A DNA stretch of 17,750 nucleotides from assembly GCA_018500075.1 (NCBI GenBank), contig JAHBAN010000113.1:1-17750 (forward strand), written 5' to 3'. A model generated the notes under the pieces. The model ran no database searches, was not told where the DNA came from, and saw nothing but the letters and a program-made list of their open reading frames with translations. The position numbers and the translations under genes are program-made. Position 1 is the first letter of the stretch. Each line of letters starts with the position of its first letter. Of the stretch, positions 15,136-17,750 are shown piece by piece. The stretch comes from Flavobacteriia bacterium (GTDB lineage Bacteria > Bacteroidota > Bacteroidia > Flavobacteriales > Flavobacteriaceae).

Positions 15136-15168
15136 GTGCACGCCCTGTGCACGCGTGGTGCACGCATA
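15136..15168. repeat. Three GTGCACGC repeats at exact 11-bp period
   Basis: GTGCACGC begins at 15136, 15147 and 15158. The core GTGCAC is itself palindromic. The 11-bp period puts all three on one face of the helix, as expected for an iterated protein-binding site. They lie about 100 bp upstream of the lexA -35. An eight-C run follows at 15172-15179. Confidence 0.8.
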
Positions 15169-15267
15169 TCACCCCCCCCGAATCAGCCGGATCCGGCCCT
15201 GTTAACCCTGCGGCGCGCAGCCTTAACCAAATCTTGGCCCATCGCGGCCTGCGGCCAAACAGAACAG

Positions 15268-15296
15268 TTGACACAAAAAGAGAACATGAGTAGAAC
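15268..15296 (+). promoter_or_regulatory. lexA promoter
   Basis: TTGACA (15268-15273) is a perfect -35, then exactly 17 bp, then TAGAAC (15291-15296) as -10. The start site would be near 15303, leaving a short leader with the ribosome site GAGGAGG before lexA. Confidence 0.82.
15282..15296 (+). promoter_or_regulatory. LexA (SOS) box in the lexA promoter
   Basis: GAACATGAGTAGAAC is a perfect GAAC-N7-GAAC operator of the alphaproteobacterial type. It covers the whole -10 hexamer, so bound LexA would block RNA polymerase. This is classic negative autoregulation. Confidence 0.88.
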
Positions 15297-15329
15297 AAAA
15301 AGCAGTTTCACTCCGAGGAGGGCCAGCGG

Positions 15330-16028
15330 ATGCTCACCAAAAAACAACTCGATCTGCTCGATTTTATCAACAAACGTGTCCAGCGCGACGGCGTTCCGCC
15401 CAGTTTTGACGAGATGAAAGAAGCCCTCGATCTGCGCTCCAAATCCGGCATCCACCGCCTCATCACCGCTCTGGAAGAGCGCGGCTTCATTCGCCGCCTC
15501 GCCCACCGCGCCCGCGCCATCGAAATTGTCAAACTCCCCGACAGCATGGCGCCCAAATCCGGCGGCTTCACACCCAAGATCATCGACGGGGACCGCCCCG
15601 ACACACCGCGCCCCGCCGCCGCCCGTCCGGTGGGCCATGTCTCCGCTCAGGAAGTGCCTGTCATGGGCCGGATCGCCGCCGGCGTCCCCATCGCCGCCAT
15701 CAGCGAAGTCTCCCACAACGTCGCCGTGCCCACCAGCATGATGCGCGACGGTGGCGAGCATTACGCCCTTGAGGTCAAGGGCGATTCCATGATCGAAGCC
15801 GGGATCAACAATGGCGATGTGGTCGTCATTCGCGAAACCCAGACCGCCGAAAACGGCGATATCGTCGTGGCGCTCATCGAAGATCAGGAGGCCACGCTCA
15901 AACGCTTTTTCCGCCGTGGCAACGCCATCGCCCTTGAGGCCGCAAACCCCGCCTATGAAACGCGGGTATTCCCTGACGATCAGGTCAAAGTCCAAGGCCG
16001 CCTTGTCGGCCTGATCCGGACCTATTAG
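15330..16028 (+). CDS. lexA: SOS repressor LexA
   Basis: Transcriptional repressor of the DNA-damage response that cleaves itself when RecA filaments form. It has 232 residues, the longer alphaproteobacterial form. The N-terminal winged helix is seen in MLTKKQLDLLDFI, PPSFDEMKEALDLRSKSGIH (23-42) and LEERGFIRRL. A proline-rich linker (about 85-105) leads to the S24 peptidase domain. The Ala117-Gly118 cleavage bond lies in RIAAGVPIAA, catalytic Ser153 in KGDSMIEAGI, and Lys191 in ATLKRFF. GAGGAGG stands about 10 nt before the ATG. Its promoter is covered by its own operator. A terminator follows at 16054-16080, inside the end of convergent comEC. Confidence 0.98.
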   Translation: MLTKKQLDLLDFINKRVQRDGVPPSFDEMKEALDLRSKSGIHRLITALEERGFIRRLAHRARAIEIVKLPDSMAPKSGGFTPKIIDGDRPDTPRPAAARPVGHVSAQEVPVMGRIAAGVPIAAISEVSHNVAVPTSMMRDGGEHYALEVKGDSMIEAGINNGDVVVIRETQTAENGDIVVALIEDQEATLKRFFRRGNAIALEAANPAYETRVFPDDQVKVQGRLVGLIRTY

Positions 16029-16034
16029 AGCGGC

Positions 16035-17750
16035 TCACCTGTTCCAGAGCCTGCGGCCCGTGCTCTCGCGGGCCGTTTTTATTTTGAGCTGATCCCCCTC
16101 AAAATAAAGCGCGATAGCGCCGGTCTGGCGCAGTCGCGTCTTATCAAAGACAAGACAGGGCATCTCGCGCTCAAGCTCGCCCACCACGACCAGAATTTGC
16201 CCCGCCGCGCATTCGGCGGCTGCAACCGCCGCCTTGCCGCGCAGATGGCGCAGCCGATAGGCGGCCAAGGCCCCGGCCTCGCTCCAAAGCGCCGCAGCCG
16301 CCGCCTGCCCGCGCAAATCACCGTCGTTCTCAAGCCAGCCGCGCGCCACAAACCCGCTGCTCGAAGGCGCACTCAGCGCCCGCCCCGCCTCGGTCATCAC
16401 CCCGACAAGCTGGCCAGTGTCGGAGATCAGAACATCAGGCCGCTGTGTCTGCGCCCAAAGCCCCAGAGCCACAAGCATCGGCAGCCCCCCGAGCAGCCGC
16501 GCACGCCCGCGCCAAAGGACAAGCCAGAGTGCCCCGAGCATCAGCACCGCCAGCACATAAGGCTCAGGCGCCACCACAGCGCCCCGCGCGCCCTCCAGCT
16601 CGGCAAAAAAACCGGCCACCGACAGGATCCACGCAATCCCCAGCTCCATGACATAAAACCCGAGCGAAGACAGCCCGAGCGGCCATAAAAGCAAGGCAAT
16701 CACCCCCGCCGGGATCACCACCGCCCCCATCAAGGGCACCGCCAGCACATTGGCCAAGAGGCCGTAATGGGCAAACTGGTTGAAATGCGCCGCCGCCACA
16801 GGGGCCGTGGCCAGCCCCGCCACCAGCGATGTGATCACCACGGTGAAGACGGGGCGCAGAAATTTCGGCCCCAGCGAAATCTGATACTCCCGCAGCGCCG
16901 CAAAGACCGCCACAAGCGCGGTGGTCGCCGCAAACGACATCTGGAAACCGGGGCCAAGCAAAGCCTCGGGCTGCCAGATCAAAACGATCAGAGCGGCCGT
17001 CGCCACCGCGCGCAGGCTGATCACCCGCCGCTCGAAAAACACCGCCCCAAGCGCGACCATAGCCATGATAAAGGCGCGCTCCGTCGCCACAGATCCGCCC
17101 GAGAGCAAGAGATAGAAAAAAGAGACCACAAGCGCCCCCAAGGCGGCTGTTTTGCGGATCGGCAGACGGTGGCGCAGGGCCGGGCTGAGCACAAGCCCAT
17201 AGCGGATCGCGCCAAAGACAAAGCCGCAGAGCAGCCCCATATGCAGCCCCGAAATCGCCAGCAGATGCGCCAGATTGGTGTGCCGCAGCCGATCGACCGT
17301 GACAGGCGACATGGCCGAGCGGTCACCCGCCATAATGGCCGCGGCAAAGGCACCGGTCTCGCCCTCGATCTTCTGGCGGACAAAATCGGCAAAGCGGTAG
17401 CGCGTCCGGCTGATCAGCGCCCCGCTGCCCGCGCCCGCAGGCGCCAACAGCATCAGCGGCGTGCGGCTATAGCCGATCGCTCCGAGCTTTTGAAACCAGG
17501 CATGGCGCTGGAAGTCAAAGCCGTTCGGCTCCACAGGCCCGGACGGCGGCGACAGATGCGCCGTGATCAGAACGGTGCTGCCCGCCACAGGGACAGGGCC
17601 GGCCTGCGGGCCGTGCAAAGAGATGCGCACCCGTGTCGGCGTCCGGCTCGGCGGCATCCGCTCCAGAATCACCTGATCCAGCGTCAAACGCAGCGCGCCA
17701 CTGGCCGAACGGTCGATTAACACAATCCGCCCCTCCACCGCGCCATAATC
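16035..17750 (-). CDS. comEC: ComEC/Rec2-family competence protein (5' end beyond the window)
   Basis: Inner-membrane channel protein for uptake of single-stranded transforming DNA. About 571 residues are in view and the frame stays open to the right edge, so the N-terminal membrane segment lies outside. An in-frame GTG at 17738 is an internal codon, not the likely start, since the preceding DYGAV fits the family. Visible parts are an OB-like DUF4131 region (about 1-100), the Competence domain with AHLLAISGLHMGLL (157-170), many hydrophobic helices (170-420) and a soluble C-terminal tail (VLISDTGQLVGVMTEAGRAL, SGFVARGWLENDGD). No HxHxDH metallo-beta-lactamase motif is seen in this tail. It is convergent with lexA with a 6-bp gap. 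Confidence 0.94.
   Translation of the reverse strand, partial: DYGAVEGRIVLIDRSASGALRLTLDQVILERMPPSRTPTRVRISLHGPQAGPVPVAGSTVLITAHLSPPSGPVEPNGFDFQRHAWFQKLGAIGYSRTPLMLLAPAGAGSGALISRTRYRFADFVRQKIEGETGAFAAAIMAGDRSAMSPVTVDRLRHTNLAHLLAISGLHMGLLCGFVFGAIRYGLVLSPALRHRLPIRKTAALGALVVSFFYLLLSGGSVATERAFIMAMVALGAVFFERRVISLRAVATAALIVLIWQPEALLGPGFQMSFAATTALVAVFAALREYQISLGPKFLRPVFTVVITSLVAGLATAPVAAAHFNQFAHYGLLANVLAVPLMGAVVIPAGVIALLLWPLGLSSLGFYVMELGIAWILSVAGFFAELEGARGAVVAPEPYVLAVLMLGALWLVLWRGRARLLGGLPMLVALGLWAQTQRPDVLISDTGQLVGVMTEAGRALSAPSSSGFVARGWLENDGDLRGQAAAAALWSEAGALAAYRLRHLRGKAAVAAAECAAGQILVVVGELEREMPCLVFDKTRLRQTGAIALYFEGDQLKIKTARESTGRRLWNR
16054..16080 (+). terminator. Rho-independent terminator of lexA, inside the comEC 3' end
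   Basis: CGGCCCG (16054-16060) pairs perfectly with CGGGCCG (16069-16075) around an 8-nt loop, followed by TTTTTATTTT. It starts 26 bp past the lexA stop. All of it lies within the last codons of comEC on the other strand, so the same bases serve as coding sequence and terminator. Confidence 0.88.

Noticed and set aside
15172..15179. Eight-C run as a phase-variation tract
   Set aside because: It is intergenic, far from the lexA -35/-10 and outside any reading frame, so slippage would have no clear effect.

Overview
The window looks like chromosomal DNA from a member of the Rhodobacterales (roseobacter/Rhodobacter type, Alphaproteobacteria). Supporting signs are the high-GC coding style, a CtrA cell-cycle regulator next to a SciP (DUF1153) gene, an alphaproteobacterial SOS box of the GAAC-N7-GAAC type in front of lexA, and a MauG/CcpA-like di-haem peroxidase. 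The protein families are read from motifs, not from database searches. No rRNA, tRNA, CRISPR array, transposase or prophage gene is visible. This is a dense housekeeping segment, and the less explained material lies in the gaps between genes.

Left part (1-7806). The ribosomal operon rplM-rpsI runs leftwards from a clear promoter to a clear hairpin terminator. Upstream is a PaaI-type thioesterase, divergent from an enoyl-CoA hydratase-family gene that lacks both classical catalytic glutamates. Then follow, rightwards, a periplasmic di-haem peroxidase, the tRNA methyltransferase trmFO, a small SAM methyltransferase and gluQ (glutamyl-queuosine tRNA-Asp synthetase, overlapping its neighbour by 4 nt). 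hisI converges on gluQ, and a NifU/IscU-like iron-sulfur scaffold is divergent from hisI.

Middle part (7807-12663). ligA and recG form a leftward pair with an ATGA overlap. Downstream of recG, on the same strand, is a 40-codon ORF for a single-span membrane protein. It is preceded by a perfect SOS box and followed by about 200 nt of potentially folded RNA ending in a strong intrinsic terminator. I consider this compact LexA-controlled unit the most interesting item in the window. It resembles in layout, not in sequence, the small SOS-induced membrane peptides known elsewhere (SidA in Caulobacter, TisB in E. coli).

Right part (12664-17750). Leftward sciP and ctrA (the regulator and its small inhibitor) are separated by a gap holding a near-consensus CtrA box. 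mnmA (tRNA 2-thiolation) is divergent from sciP. lexA follows a 300-bp gap with a REP-like palindrome, three GTGCAC repeats at exact 11-bp spacing, and an autoregulated promoter whose SOS box covers the -10. comEC (DNA uptake) converges on lexA, is cut by the window edge at its 5' end, and carries lexA's terminator inside its own 3' coding end.

The segment therefore brings together DNA repair (recG, ligA, lexA), cell-cycle control (ctrA, sciP), DNA uptake (comEC) and tRNA modification (trmFO, gluQ, mnmA). The clustering suggests, but does not prove, cross-talk between the SOS and CtrA networks at these loci.
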